Shown: in pieces, positions 44,575-53,700 of the stretch
Position numbering within the stretch: the first letter of the stretch is position 1
How the letters are laid out: each line of letters starts with the position of its first letter
NCBI RefSeq assembly: GCF_016901695.1
Contig: NZ_JACJKS010000011.1
Span: 1-64,000 of the forward strand
Length of the DNA: 64,000 nt
Direction: 5' to 3'
Source of the DNA: Mordavella massiliensis
GTDB taxonomy: Bacteria; Bacillota; Clostridia; Lachnospirales; Lachnospiraceae
Position numbers and translations under genes: made by a program
The notes under the pieces: model-generated
The model's input: only the letters and a program-made list of their open reading frames with translations
Told to the model about the DNA's origin: nothing
Database searches by the model: none

Positions 44575-44907
44575 TTACAGCTCCGTATATTTCTCTTTAT
44601 GCCCGTACGCCTTCTCAACCGGATACTTCTCCCGATTCTTCCGAATCTTGTTCTGCACGATCTCATCCAGATCCAGCCCGCATGTATCCGCCATCAGGAT
44701 GCAGTAATTGACCACATCCGCCAGCTCCTCTCGGATCTTGTCAATCTTCCCGCTGCACTGAACGTCATCTGCGCTCCACTGAAACACTTCCAGAAGCTCT
44801 GCAGCCTCCAGACAGATGGATATCGCCAGATCTTTCGGGTTGTGGAACTGCTTCCAGTCCCTTTCATCTCTGAACTTCAGAACCTGATCGATTGTCTCCT
44901 GTGTCAT
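44575..44907 (-). CDS. MazG-like nucleotide pyrophosphohydrolase
   Basis: 110 residues. The all-alpha NTP-PPase signature is present: E34 and E37 in CLEAAELLEVF, and E60, E61 and D64 in REELADVVNY; these bind Mg2+. MazG-type enzymes hydrolyse (d)NTPs to monophosphate and PPi, as house-cleaning or stress enzymes. Short single-domain length fits the MazG-like/RS21-C6 group. Confidence 0.88.
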   Translation of the reverse strand: MTQETIDQVLKFRDERDWKQFHNPKDLAISICLEAAELLEVFQWSADDVQCSGKIDKIREELADVVNYCILMADTCGLDLDEIVQNKIRKNREKYPVEKAYGHKEKYTEL

Positions 44908-44942
44908 ACCGTGTCCTCTCTTTCCTCCCGCATCCCTTCCTG

Positions 44943-45686
44943 CTACTTCTTCAGCGCCTCGCCCAGGCTGTGGGGCACGCCCCGCGGCCCTCTGACGGCG
45001 TAAATCCCGTACTCCTCCTTCAGCTTTTCAAAGGTAAATCTATCCGGCCTGTACCGCTTCAGCAGCCGGATCTTCATGAGGGCAGGGATCGTCAGCGCCC
45101 TGTCGCTGTAATGGCAGGGGATGTCTGTCTCTGTTACCTTGCATTTGTACAGGATGGCCGAGACAGGCGCCGCCGCATAGAGGTATACTGTATCCCCGGT
45201 CCGGATGCCTCTTCCCTGCTTCCAGTCTATCTCGCCGGCGCTGTCAAATGCATGGACAATATCGTAGTACTTCGGGTTCGCCGGCACGATCCATTCCTTC
45301 GGCGGCCGGATCTTCTGCTTCTTCTGCCTGGAAGCCGTCACAGCATAGCTCTCGTCGATCCACCGGCACACCTCCTCAAAGGGGACGGTGCCGTCCAGCA
45401 GGATGGAGATCCAGTTGCTCCGGGCGATATGGTAGCCGTAGAAATAGCCCGGCTGCCGGACGAGCATGTCGACGAGCATCGGATCCCCCAGTTTTACATT
45501 GATGATATCCACATGCTCCGTGCCTTTCAGCCCGAGCTTTTCCCGGGAGACGTCCATGAGGAGCGCGAACCATTTCCTGTTGTCCGCATGGCGCAGGACC
45601 GGGTAGGTCGGCGCTGTGGAAAACGGGTAGTCCGGTTCAGTCTTATATGTTTCTTTTACATACCTGAAGATGGCTTCTCTCATCAT
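44943..45686 (-). CDS. MmcQ/YjbR-like protein with EVE-like C-terminus
   Basis: 247 residues. Residues 1-110 match the MmcQ/YjbR fold (YPVLRHADNRKWFALLMDVS, ARSNWISILLDGTVPFEEVC). Residues about 130-245 resemble an EVE/ASCH-like nucleic-acid base-binding domain (WIVPANPKYYDIVHAFDSAG, GDTVYLYAAAPVSAILYKCK). The fusion is common in Lachnospiraceae. DNA or modified-base binding is inferred. Confidence 0.78.
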   Translation of the reverse strand: MMREAIFRYVKETYKTEPDYPFSTAPTYPVLRHADNRKWFALLMDVSREKLGLKGTEHVDIINVKLGDPMLVDMLVRQPGYFYGYHIARSNWISILLDGTVPFEEVCRWIDESYAVTASRQKKQKIRPPKEWIVPANPKYYDIVHAFDSAGEIDWKQGRGIRTGDTVYLYAAAPVSAILYKCKVTETDIPCHYSDRALTIPALMKIRLLKRYRPDRFTFEKLKEEYGIYAVRGPRGVPHSLGEALKK

Positions 45687-45698
45687 TTGTTTTCCCCC

Positions 45699-46184
45699 TT
45701 ATATCTCCCGGTACATGGTCTTCCCGTCCCGCGTCTCTGACTTCATGAGCGACGCCTTCTTCACCGTCATCTCCGCCTTTGGCAGATGCACCTGGTACGG
45801 CTTCTTCGACGAGGCCTTGCGGATCAGCGTGATATGCGGCACGAACCTGTCATCGTCAAAGGGGATGTCTGCTGCCTTCAGGGCCGCCCGCAGATCCTTC
45901 ACATATGTCTTAAGCTTCTGGTTTCCCTTCACGCTCGCCCAGAGCAGGTTCCCGAAGTTCCCTTTTTCAGAGAGGGACAGGCGGAACGGCGGCAGAGGCA
46001 CGCTTTCTATGACCCGCTTCACCTGCGCCGGATCGCTGTATTCCCCGATAAATGCCAGCGTCAGATGCAGGTTCCGGGCTGGCACGTAGTTCCCTTCCAC
46101 GCCCTGTTTTTTCAGGTCATGCATGCAGGAAACCAGCGCCTTTTTCATTTCCTCTGACATCTGGATCGCAATAAACAGTCTCAT
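45699..46184 (-). CDS. thpR: RNA 2',3'-cyclic phosphodiesterase (ThpR/2H family)
   Basis: 161 residues from the ATG at 46184; the upstream in-frame extension has no ribosome site and odd composition. The two catalytic HxT motifs are HLTL and HITL, both intact. 2H enzymes open 2',3'-cyclic phosphates or ligate RNA ends. It is 12 bp before the MmcQ-like gene on the same strand. Confidence 0.9.
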   Translation of the reverse strand: MRLFIAIQMSEEMKKALVSCMHDLKKQGVEGNYVPARNLHLTLAFIGEYSDPAQVKRVIESVPLPPFRLSLSEKGNFGNLLWASVKGNQKLKTYVKDLRAALKAADIPFDDDRFVPHITLIRKASSKKPYQVHLPKAEMTVKKASLMKSETRDGKTMYREI

Positions 46185-46293
46185 CTTTTCTATCACCCCG
46201 CAGCTATATATACTACATCTAAGCCTAATTATATATGACACGGCAGATTTTGTATACGTTCCTGCATGTTCTGCGGCAGAACTTTCTGAACAG

Positions 46294-46320
46294 CAAAAAA
46301 GACCCCTGCACAGTGCAGGC
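46294..46320 (-). terminator. Terminator of the lipoprotein/hydrolase operon
   Basis: CCTGCAC / GTGCAGG stem, then GGTCTTTTTT on the minus strand, about 80 bp beyond the hydrolase stop. Confidence 0.75.
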
Positions 46321-46397
46321 GTTTTTGCCGCACCGTCAGGCGTCTTTGTCTTGTCGATAAGAGATCTGTAAGTTTTTTCCGTATTTTTCACATTTTA

Positions 46398-47426
46398 TCA
46401 GGCAGTTTCACAGGGGAGTTTCACCGCTTCCCCCGTCCGCGACACCGGGAAACACCGAAGAGCGCCGCCCTCCCTGTCCCCGTCTTCCAGGGCCGCGGCC
46501 TGGATCCGTGCATCCTCGTAGGTCCGGCAGTAGTACACGCCCCGGCTGGCGTTGACGCAGCAGGCGTAGGTGGTGTGGTCGTACCGCCCCGCCCCGGTCT
46601 TCACCGCGCCCCGCAGCATGGCCACCTGCTCCAGGATGTGGAAGAACTGGGTCACGCTGTCCATCTCCTCCCCGCTGCAGGCGGAGTTCTCCTTCAGGAA
46701 GGCGGCCCGCACGAACCGGGAGGCCGGGGAGGCGTCCCCGGGCAGTCCCATGGCCCCCATCCCCTGGCCGAAGGGCTGCAGATCCAGCCGCTTTGAGAAG
46801 CGGTTCGCCGGCGCTTCGCTTGTCAGGTGAAGGTACTGGGACGTGTGCATGAGATGGAAGGGGAAGGGCGGATTGTTGGTGAGCACGCCGAAGGGATTGT
46901 CGTAGATCTTCAGTCCCTCCCGGACCGCCTCCACGGTCAGGCACCGCCGCCGGTCCGCCACCATCCAGTGAAGGGGCGCGTTTGGCAGTTGCTCCGAGAA
47001 GGGGATGTCCACGATCTGCGCCCCTGCAAGCAGCGCCGCCGCCTCGTCCACAGAGGCCGCCTGGCCAAGCAGCCAGGGGATCAGCTCAAAGGGAGCGACC
47101 CGGCTCTGCGCCGGCCCGTCCGCATCCTGTCCGGAGAAGGCCGGCCCGCCAGCCGTCTGCACAGACTGATAGCAGGCGTTGCCGGGGAAGTAAAGCCCCG
47201 CCATGCCAAGCCCCTTCTCGTTGACCGCCTCCGCGTAGAGGGGGTACCCGTCCCGCACATCCGCCATGCCGATCAGGGCGTAGTGCCGCTCCATCCGGCC
47301 CGCCAGCCGGAAGGAGAAGGGATATCTGCCCTGAGTCACAACGACGGTGTCGCCGAAGGTGTACTCCAGATCCAGATTCCTCCCGAAATAAAAGTCCCTG
47401 CTCTCCAGTGTGATACACGTACACAT
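46398..47426 (-). CDS. Bile-salt-hydrolase/penicillin-V-acylase family protein
   Basis: 342 residues from the ATG at 47426, so that Cys2 is exposed after Met removal (MCTCITLESRDFYFGRNLD). The Ntn-hydrolase residues are visible: C2, R16/D20 region, Asn in AVNEKGLGMAGL, Asn in GVLTNNPPFPFH, Arg in PASRFVRAAFL. The family cleaves glycine/taurine-conjugated bile acids or other linear amides; specificity cannot be read here. It starts 5 bp after the trigger-factor-like gene and has little ribosome site of its own, so it is probably translationally coupled. Confidence 0.85.
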   Translation of the reverse strand: MCTCITLESRDFYFGRNLDLEYTFGDTVVVTQGRYPFSFRLAGRMERHYALIGMADVRDGYPLYAEAVNEKGLGMAGLYFPGNACYQSVQTAGGPAFSGQDADGPAQSRVAPFELIPWLLGQAASVDEAAALLAGAQIVDIPFSEQLPNAPLHWMVADRRRCLTVEAVREGLKIYDNPFGVLTNNPPFPFHLMHTSQYLHLTSEAPANRFSKRLDLQPFGQGMGAMGLPGDASPASRFVRAAFLKENSACSGEEMDSVTQFFHILEQVAMLRGAVKTGAGRYDHTTYACCVNASRGVYYCRTYEDARIQAAALEDGDREGGALRCFPVSRTGEAVKLPCETA

Positions 47427-47431
47427 CTGTC

Positions 47432-48475
47432 TTACTCGTTCACGACCTGGATGCAGTTCTTGGCCAGCCACTCCTGCACGATCTCCTGCAGGACCATATC
47501 CTTCAGGTCCTCCTCGGAGGCGGCTTTCTTCAGGGCATCCACATCCTCAAACCCATAGGACTCGGCCAGCTCCTGGAAATGCTCCTCGTACTCCTCGTCT
47601 GCGGGCGTCAGGTTCTCCTCCTCGGCGATGGCCCGGGCTGTGTATTTCTCCTTGAGGGACTGCTTGGCAACTTCCTCCGCCTGCGCCTCGAAACTCTCCA
47701 CATCCGTGTTCATCTGGCTTGTGATGAACTCGTCGTAGCTCATGCCATAGGCCTCGGCGGCGTCTTTATACTGCTGGATCAGTTGGTCTTTGATCTCGCC
47801 AAGCTCATCCTCCGGATACTTCTCCATCTCCGCCTTCTCGAGAGCCGCGTCCCAGGCTTCCGCTTCCAGGCTGTAGTTGTAGTTCTCTTCCGCGGACTCC
47901 TCCAGGATGGCGCGCACCTCCTCGCGGTACTCGTCCACGGTCCTGGACTCCTCGGACACGGTCTGCACGAACTCATCCGTCAGCTCCGGCAGGGTGTTGA
48001 TGGAGTTCACCGTGATGGTGAAGGTCACCGGCTTGCCGGAGAAGTCCGGGTTCGCTGAGTAGGGATCCGGGAAGCTGCCGTTCCAGTCAAAGGTATCCCC
48101 CGTGTTGTGGCCGATGATGCTGTCCTCGAACCCGTCGATGAACTGGCCGGAGCCGATGGTCAGGTCATAGCCCTGGCCGGAGCCGCCGTCAAACTCCTGG
48201 CCGTCCATCTTCCCTACAAAATCAATGTTGGCGATGTCGCCCTCCTGCACCGGGCGGTCGGTCACTTCCGTCAGATTCTGCTGCTGCACGGATCCGATGT
48301 AGTTGTCGATATCCTCGTCGTCCACTTCCTGCTTGTCGTCTACCTTGTCTACTTCAATGCCCTTGTATCCGCCGACAGTCACGTACTCGTTGGACGCCTG
48401 GTTCCCGGAGCACCCCGCGAGGGCCGCAGAGCAGGCCAGGACGCCTGCCAGCAGAAGCGCTGTTTTCTTTTTCAT
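47432..48475 (-). CDS. Trigger-factor-like peptidyl-prolyl isomerase lipoprotein
   Basis: 347 residues from the ATG at 48475 (AGAGGTG upstream). Signal peptide with lipobox LAGC. An FKBP-type domain (about 60-160; GDIANIDFVGKMDGQEFDGG, LTIGSGQFIDGFEDSIIGHN) is followed by the trigger factor C-terminal helical chaperone domain. Unlike cytosolic trigger factor it lacks the ribosome-binding domain and is exported. It should help fold secreted proteins at the membrane surface. The downstream hydrolase is not obviously secreted, so the link is one of expression. Confidence 0.88.
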   Translation of the reverse strand: MKKKTALLLAGVLACSAALAGCSGNQASNEYVTVGGYKGIEVDKVDDKQEVDDEDIDNYIGSVQQQNLTEVTDRPVQEGDIANIDFVGKMDGQEFDGGSGQGYDLTIGSGQFIDGFEDSIIGHNTGDTFDWNGSFPDPYSANPDFSGKPVTFTITVNSINTLPELTDEFVQTVSEESRTVDEYREEVRAILEESAEENYNYSLEAEAWDAALEKAEMEKYPEDELGEIKDQLIQQYKDAAEAYGMSYDEFITSQMNTDVESFEAQAEEVAKQSLKEKYTARAIAEEENLTPADEEYEEHFQELAESYGFEDVDALKKAASEEDLKDMVLQEIVQEWLAKNCIQVVNE

Positions 48476-48533
48476 GTTTACACCTCTTACATATTTCTGA
48501 TTGCCTGCATCCCTTTTTCCGGATGCTCGTATC

Positions 48534-48562
48534 AGTATAGCATATAGTATGCCCGATTTAAA
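48534..48562 (-). promoter_or_regulatory. Promoter of the PPIase lipoprotein operon
   Basis: Minus strand TTTAAA (48557-48562), 17-bp spacer, TATACT (48534-48539), about 60 bases before the ATG. The -35 is weak. Confidence 0.45.
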
Positions 48563-48599
48563 GTAAGTTAACGCTTTTTTCACATTCACGTCAAATGAC

Positions 48600-48628
48600 T
48601 TGCGCTTCTTTTTAAACAATGTTAGAAT
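48600..48628 (+). promoter_or_regulatory. Promoter of the small membrane-protein gene
   Basis: TTGCGC (48600-48605), 17-bp spacer, TAGAAT (48623-48628), about 37 bases before the GTG start. Confidence 0.55.
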
Positions 48629-48664
48629 ATAGTCTGCGAGTATTACATAGCAAGGAGGATCCCC

Positions 48665-49108
48665 GTGAGTACATTAACGATCGTTTTATTCGTCATTCTG
48701 ATCGTCCTGATCATCGCCTGCATCGTCCTCTATTTTCTCGGGAAGAGAGCCGAGAAGAGGCAGGCCGAGCAGCAGGAACAGCTTGACGCGGCGGCTCAGA
48801 CTATATCGATGCTGATTATTGACAAGCGCACCATGCGCCTGAAGGATGCCGGCTTCCCGCCCATCGTGCTGGAGAACACGCCCAAGTACCTGCGGCGCTC
48901 CAAAGTGCCGGTGGTGAAGGCGAAGGTCGGACCGAAGATCATGACGCTGATGTGCGACTCCAAGGTCTATCCCCTGATTCCCGTCAAGAAGGAAGTCAAG
49001 GCGACCGTGAGCGGCATCTACATCACAGCCGTGCGAGGACTGCGCGGACCGCTGGAGGCCCCGCAGAAGAAGAAGGGCTTTTTCGCAAGGCTCCGCGGCA
49101 AAGCATAG
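48665..49108 (+). CDS. Single-pass membrane protein, conserved hypothetical
   Basis: 147 residues from a GTG with AAGGAGG upstream. One N-terminal membrane helix (LTIVLFVILIVLIIACIVLY) leads into a basic coiled segment and a cytosolic beta-rich domain (LKDAGFPPIVLENTPKYLRR, VKAKVGPKIMTLMCDSKVYP). Similar small proteins occur widely in Lachnospiraceae without known role. It converges on the DUF1934 gene, sharing a bidirectional terminator. Confidence 0.78.
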   Translation: MSTLTIVLFVILIVLIIACIVLYFLGKRAEKRQAEQQEQLDAAAQTISMLIIDKRTMRLKDAGFPPIVLENTPKYLRRSKVPVVKAKVGPKIMTLMCDSKVYPLIPVKKEVKATVSGIYITAVRGLRGPLEAPQKKKGFFARLRGKA

Positions 49109-49115
49109 ACGGACA

Positions 49116-49158
49116 TAAAAAAAGACCTGGCAGATCATCTTTCTGCCAGGTCTTTTTT
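49116..49158. terminator. Bidirectional terminator, one arm coding
   Basis: AAAAAAAGACCTGGCAGA / TCTGCCAGGTCTTTTTT. It serves the plus-strand gene before it and the minus-strand DUF1934 gene after it. The distal arm also encodes the last residues of DUF1934 (KDLAER) and its stop. Confidence 0.85.
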
Positions 49159-49608
49159 CTGTTCCGCCCTGCCGTGTACAGGGCGGATATTCACATCAAT
49201 CTCACAGTCCGAGAGGGGTTCGCTGTCCACGTCCAGCGCGTAGCTGATGTGGACGTCGATGCTGTCCTCCGTGACGTCTGTGATGATATCCCTTGTGTGG
49301 ATCCCCACCATCATCTCGCCGAAGGGCGTATCGTAGGCGGTCATGTTCATCCTGCCCTTCTCGAACACCATGCATGTGTTGGCAAGGCCGGACTTGCGGA
49401 TCTCAAACAGGCTGTCCCCGCTGATCTTGATCGTATTTTTGACCGTGCCGGGCACGCCCTCCACGACCTCGTCGTAGAGCACGTAGTGCTTGCCGTTCTT
49501 CAGATAATAGGAAGCCGGTGTGATGATCTCCACCGGCTCTCCCTCCCCGGACTCTCCTCCCACTTCAAAGTGGAGGCCCGAGATACTGATCAATACATCT
49601 TTCGTCAT
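49135..49608 (-). CDS. DUF1934 (YwiB-like, calycin-type) protein
   Basis: 157 residues, the family's usual length, all beta (DVLISISGLHFEVGGESGEG, YYLKNGKHYVLYDEVVEG, MNMTAYDTPFGEMMVGIHT). DUF1934 adopts a calycin-like barrel and is common in Firmicutes; ligand unknown. It starts at the base after the pfkA stop, so it is in the pfkA operon. Confidence 0.85.
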   Translation of the reverse strand: MTKDVLISISGLHFEVGGESGEGEPVEIITPASYYLKNGKHYVLYDEVVEGVPGTVKNTIKISGDSLFEIRKSGLANTCMVFEKGRMNMTAYDTPFGEMMVGIHTRDIITDVTEDSIDVHISYALDVDSEPLSDCEIDVNIRPVHGRAEQKKDLAER

Positions 49609-50589
49609 TTACAGTGCCAGCTCTCTCGCAATCTCATACTGATACGGCGGGATGCCCTTCTGCATGTTCAGCGCCTCGTTGATATCGAAGTCCACATACT
49701 GACCATGACGGTATCCCACAACGCGGTTGCTCTTGCCCTCGATCAGGAGGTCCACTGCCTTTGCTCCCATGATGGACGCGTATACGCGGTCCTTACATGT
49801 GGGGCTTCCGCCGCGCTGCATGTGTCCCAGGATCGTGGCCCTGGCCTCCATGCCTGTCGCTTCCTCGATCCTCTTGGCCAGCTCGATGGAGCCGCCGATG
49901 CCCTCCGCGTTGATGATGATATAGTTCTTCTTGCCGCGCTTCCTGCACTCCTTGATGTCCTCGATGATGGCCTGCTCATCGTAGTCGTGCTCCTCGGGAA
50001 GGAGGATCCTCTCCGCGCCGTTGGCGATGCCGCACCACAGTGCCAGCCAGCCGGCGTCTCTTCCCATAACCTCGATGATGGAGCATCTCTCGTGGGAGGT
50101 GGATGTGTCGCGCACCTTGTCGATGGCCTCCATCGCTGTGTTCACCGCTGTGTCAAAGCCGATGGTGTACTCGGTGCAGGCGATGTCCAGGTCGATGGTG
50201 CCCGGGATGCCGATGGTGTTGATCCCCAGGTTCGCCAGCTTCTGGGCGCCTGCGAAGGAGCCGTCTCCCCCGATGACAACCAGGCCGTCGATGCCGTACT
50301 TCTTGCAGATGGCGGCTGCCTTCTGCTGTCCCTCTTCTGTGCGCATCTCCTCGCAGCGCGCTGTCTGCAGGATCGTACCGCCCCTCTGGATAGTGTCGGA
50401 TACGTCTCTTGCCGTCAGGTCGATGATCTCCTCGTCAAGGAGTCCCTGGTAGCCTCTGCGGATTCCCCTGACCTTCAGTCCCTTTCCTAATCCTGTTCTC
50501 ACAACCGCACGGATCGCGGCGTTCATGCCAGGCGCATCTCCGCCGCTTGTAAGCACGCCGATCGTACGAATTACTTTTCCTTCTGCCAT
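49609..50589 (-). CDS. pfkA: ATP-dependent 6-phosphofructokinase
   Basis: 326 residues, normal bacterial size. ATP-binding LTSGGDAPGMNAA is at about 14-26 and GGDGS at about 109; the Gly in GGDGS indicates ATP, not PPi, use. The catalytic loop reads GTIDLDI rather than the textbook GTIDNDI: both Asp are kept and the Asn is Leu. Sugar-phosphate contacts are MGRDAGW and GHMQRGG. It commits glycolysis at fructose 1,6-bisphosphate. GGAGG precedes the ATG. The gene lies downstream of dnaE in the same direction. Confidence 0.95.
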   Translation of the reverse strand: MAEGKVIRTIGVLTSGGDAPGMNAAIRAVVRTGLGKGLKVRGIRRGYQGLLDEEIIDLTARDVSDTIQRGGTILQTARCEEMRTEEGQQKAAAICKKYGIDGLVVIGGDGSFAGAQKLANLGINTIGIPGTIDLDIACTEYTIGFDTAVNTAMEAIDKVRDTSTSHERCSIIEVMGRDAGWLALWCGIANGAERILLPEEHDYDEQAIIEDIKECRKRGKKNYIIINAEGIGGSIELAKRIEEATGMEARATILGHMQRGGSPTCKDRVYASIMGAKAVDLLIEGKSNRVVGYRHGQYVDFDINEALNMQKGIPPYQYEIARELAL

Positions 50590-50703
50590 GATCGTTTTCC
50601 TCCATTTGTCGTATTAGGCCTGCACAGAGAAAAGATATGCTTCCCCGTGCCTGCTTCATGCATCATGTGGATTTTTCCCTTATTCCATTTCATTCTACAT
50701 TAT

Positions 50704-53700
50704 CTACCCTATGCTTTCAATGGATTTTTCCACAACTTTTACACAACTTTCTCCGAAATAATTCGTCAATCTGCTCAGGATCCCGGGCTCGATATAGATG
50801 TTCCTCCCGGCCGGCAGCCGCTTCACCGCCTTCTCGGCGCGGCAGTAGATGACCACCTCGTCGTCCCCGTCGGAGGCGCGCAGCATGTCAAACAGGCGCG
50901 CCTCGTCCTCCAGGTAGGAGGCCTTGTCCTTGTACTGGATCCACAGCTCCCGCTTTGTCTTCGCAAAGGGGATCACGCTCTCGCAGATGAGCTTGCTGGG
51001 GGCGTCGTCCTCCTCGGACACCCGGCCCCGGATGAACACCTTGGCGTCCTGCTCCACCAGCCGCTGGTACTTCTCGTAGTCCCGGGGGAACACGACGATC
51101 TCCACCGTGCCCAGCAGGTCCTCCAGCGTCAGGAACGCCATCATCTTATTGTTCTTCGTGTGCTTGATGGTCCGCCCCGTGATCATGCCGCCCACGGTCT
51201 CCCGGGCGCCGTCCTGCACCTTCGCCCGCCCGGTGTTCTCGTCGATCTGGAAGTCCAGCGTCGTCTTTGAGATGTTCCTGCGCCATTTCTCCTCGTAGTC
51301 CTCCAGGGGGTGGCCGGTCAGGTACACGCCGATGACTTCTTTTTCAAAAGCCAGCTTCGTCTCCTTGTCGTACTCGCCCACCGGGGGCAGGGGGATGTCG
51401 AACTCCTTCTTCTGGTCGTCGTCCACCAGGTCGAAGAGGGACATCTGCCCGGTCATGGAGTACTTCTTCTCCTGGTTCACCTGATCCAGGATCCGCACGT
51501 AGATGGACATGAACTGCCGCCTCGTGCCGCCCAGGCTGTCGAAGGCGCCGGCCTTAATGAAGTTCTCGATGGTCCGCCGGTTCACGTCCCGGCCGGAGGT
51601 GCGCTCGATGAAGTCTTTCAGGCTGCGGAACTGGCCGCCCCGCTCCCGCTCCTCGATGATGGACTGGATCACCGGCCGCCCGATGCTCTTGATGGCCGCC
51701 AGGCCGTAGCGGATGCTGCCGCCGTCCACGGAGAAGTTGCCCTCCCCCCGGTTGATGTCCGGGGGCAGGATGGCGATGCCCATCTGCCGGCAGGCATAGA
51801 TGTACTCCGCCACCTTGGGGGGATTGTCGATCACGGAGGTCATGAGGGCCGCCATGAACTCCACCGGGTAGTAGTACTTCAGCCAGGCAGTCTGGTAGGA
51901 GACCACGGCGTAGGCCGCGGCGTGGGATTTATTGAAAGCGTACTTCGCGAAATCGATCATCTCGTCGTAGATCCGGTTGGCCGTCTTCTCGTCGATGCCG
52001 TTGGCCAGGCAGCCCGGCACGCCCTCCTCCGGGTTGCCGTAGACGAAGTTCTGCCGCTCCCGCTGCATGACGTCGCCCTTTTTCTTGGACATGGCGCGGC
52101 GCACCAGGTCGCTGCGGCCCAGGGTGTAGCCCGCCAGATCCCGCACGATCTGCATGACCTGCTCCTGGTAGACGATGCACCCGTAGGTGGGGGCCAGGAT
52201 GGGCTCCAACTGCGGGCAGTCGTAGGTGATCGCCTCCGTGTTGTTCTTTCCCTTCACGTACTGGGGGATGAAGTCCATGGGGCCCGGCCGGTAGAGGGAG
52301 ATGCCGGCGATGACGTCCTCCAGGCTCTTCGGCCGCAGCTCTTTCATGAAGCTTTTCATGCCCGCGCTCTCCAACTGGAACACGCCGTCTGTCTTCCCGC
52401 TGCCGATGGACTCCAGCACCCTCTGGTCATCGTAGTCGATCTGGCTGATGTCGATCTTCCTCCCCGCGCTCTTCTCTGCCAGCTTCACGGCGTTCTGGAT
52501 CACGGTGAGGGTCCTAAGGCCCAGGAAATCCATCTTGAGAAGGCCCAGCTCCTCCAGCGTTGTCATGGTGAACTGGGTCGTCACGGAGCCGTCGGATCCC
52601 AGTGAGAGGGGCACGTACTCCTCCACCGCCTTCTGGCTGATGACCACCCCCGCGGCGTGCATGGAGGTGTGCCTGGGCAGTCCCTCCAGGCGCCGGGACA
52701 TGTCGATGAGCTCCTTCACCTGGGCGTCCTCCTGGCAGACCCGCTTCAGCTCCGGGTTCATCTCCAGCGCCTTGTCCAGGGTGATGTTCAGCTCCTGGGG
52801 GATCATCTTGGCGATGTTGTCCACAAAGGCGTACGGGAGGTCCATGACCCGCCCCACATCCCGGATCACGGCCCGGGCCGCCATGGTCCCGAAGGTGACG
52901 ATCTGCACCACCCGGTCCGGCCCGTACTTGCGCACCACATAGTCGATGACCTCCTGCCGTCTCTCAAAGCAGAAGTCCACGTCAATATCCGGCATGGACA
53001 CGCGCTCCGGGTTGAGGAACCGCTCAAACAGAAGCTGGTAGCGGATGGGGTCGATGCTGGTGATGCCCAGGGAGTAGGCCACCAGGCTGCCGGCCGCGGA
53101 GCCGCGCCCGGGCCCCACCATGATGTCGTGGTCCCTGGCGTATTTGATGAAGTCCCACACAATGAGGAAGTAGTCCACATACCCCATGTCGTGGATGACG
53201 GACAGCTCGTAGTCCAGCCGCTCCCGCAGTTCCTCCGTGACAGGCTGGTACCGCTCTGCCAGCCCTTTCCGGCACAGTTCCTGTAAGTAGTCCCAGGAGG
53301 TGCGGCCCTCCGGCACGTCGTACTTGGGCAGCTTGGTGACGCCGAATTCGATCTCTACCTTGCACCGGTCCGCGATCTTCTGGGTGTTCGCGAGGGCCTC
53401 CGGCGCGTAGGGGAAGAGGGCGCTCATCTCCGCCTCGGACTTGATGTAGTACTGGCCGCCCTCGTAGCGCATCCGGTCCTCGTCCGCCAGCTTCTTTCCC
53501 GTCTGCAAGCACAGGAGGATGTCGTGGGGCTTCACGTCGTCCGCGTAGGTATAGTGGACGTCGTTTGTGGCCACAAGGCCGATCCCCGTCTCCCGGCTCA
53601 TCCGCACCAGGGCCTGGTTCACCATCTGCTGCTCGGGCATGCCGTGGTCCTGCAGCTCCAGGAAGAAGTTGTCCTTCCCGAAGATCTGCTCATAGCGAAG

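Noticed and set aside
48952-50490. 512-codon plus-strand open frame over DUF1934 and pfkA
   Set aside because: Antisense shadow of two well-recognised genes in GC-rich DNA; starts inside another gene.
51310-52605. 431-codon plus-strand open frame
   Set aside because: Antisense to dnaE; Val/His/Leu/Gly-rich composition typical of a shadow frame.
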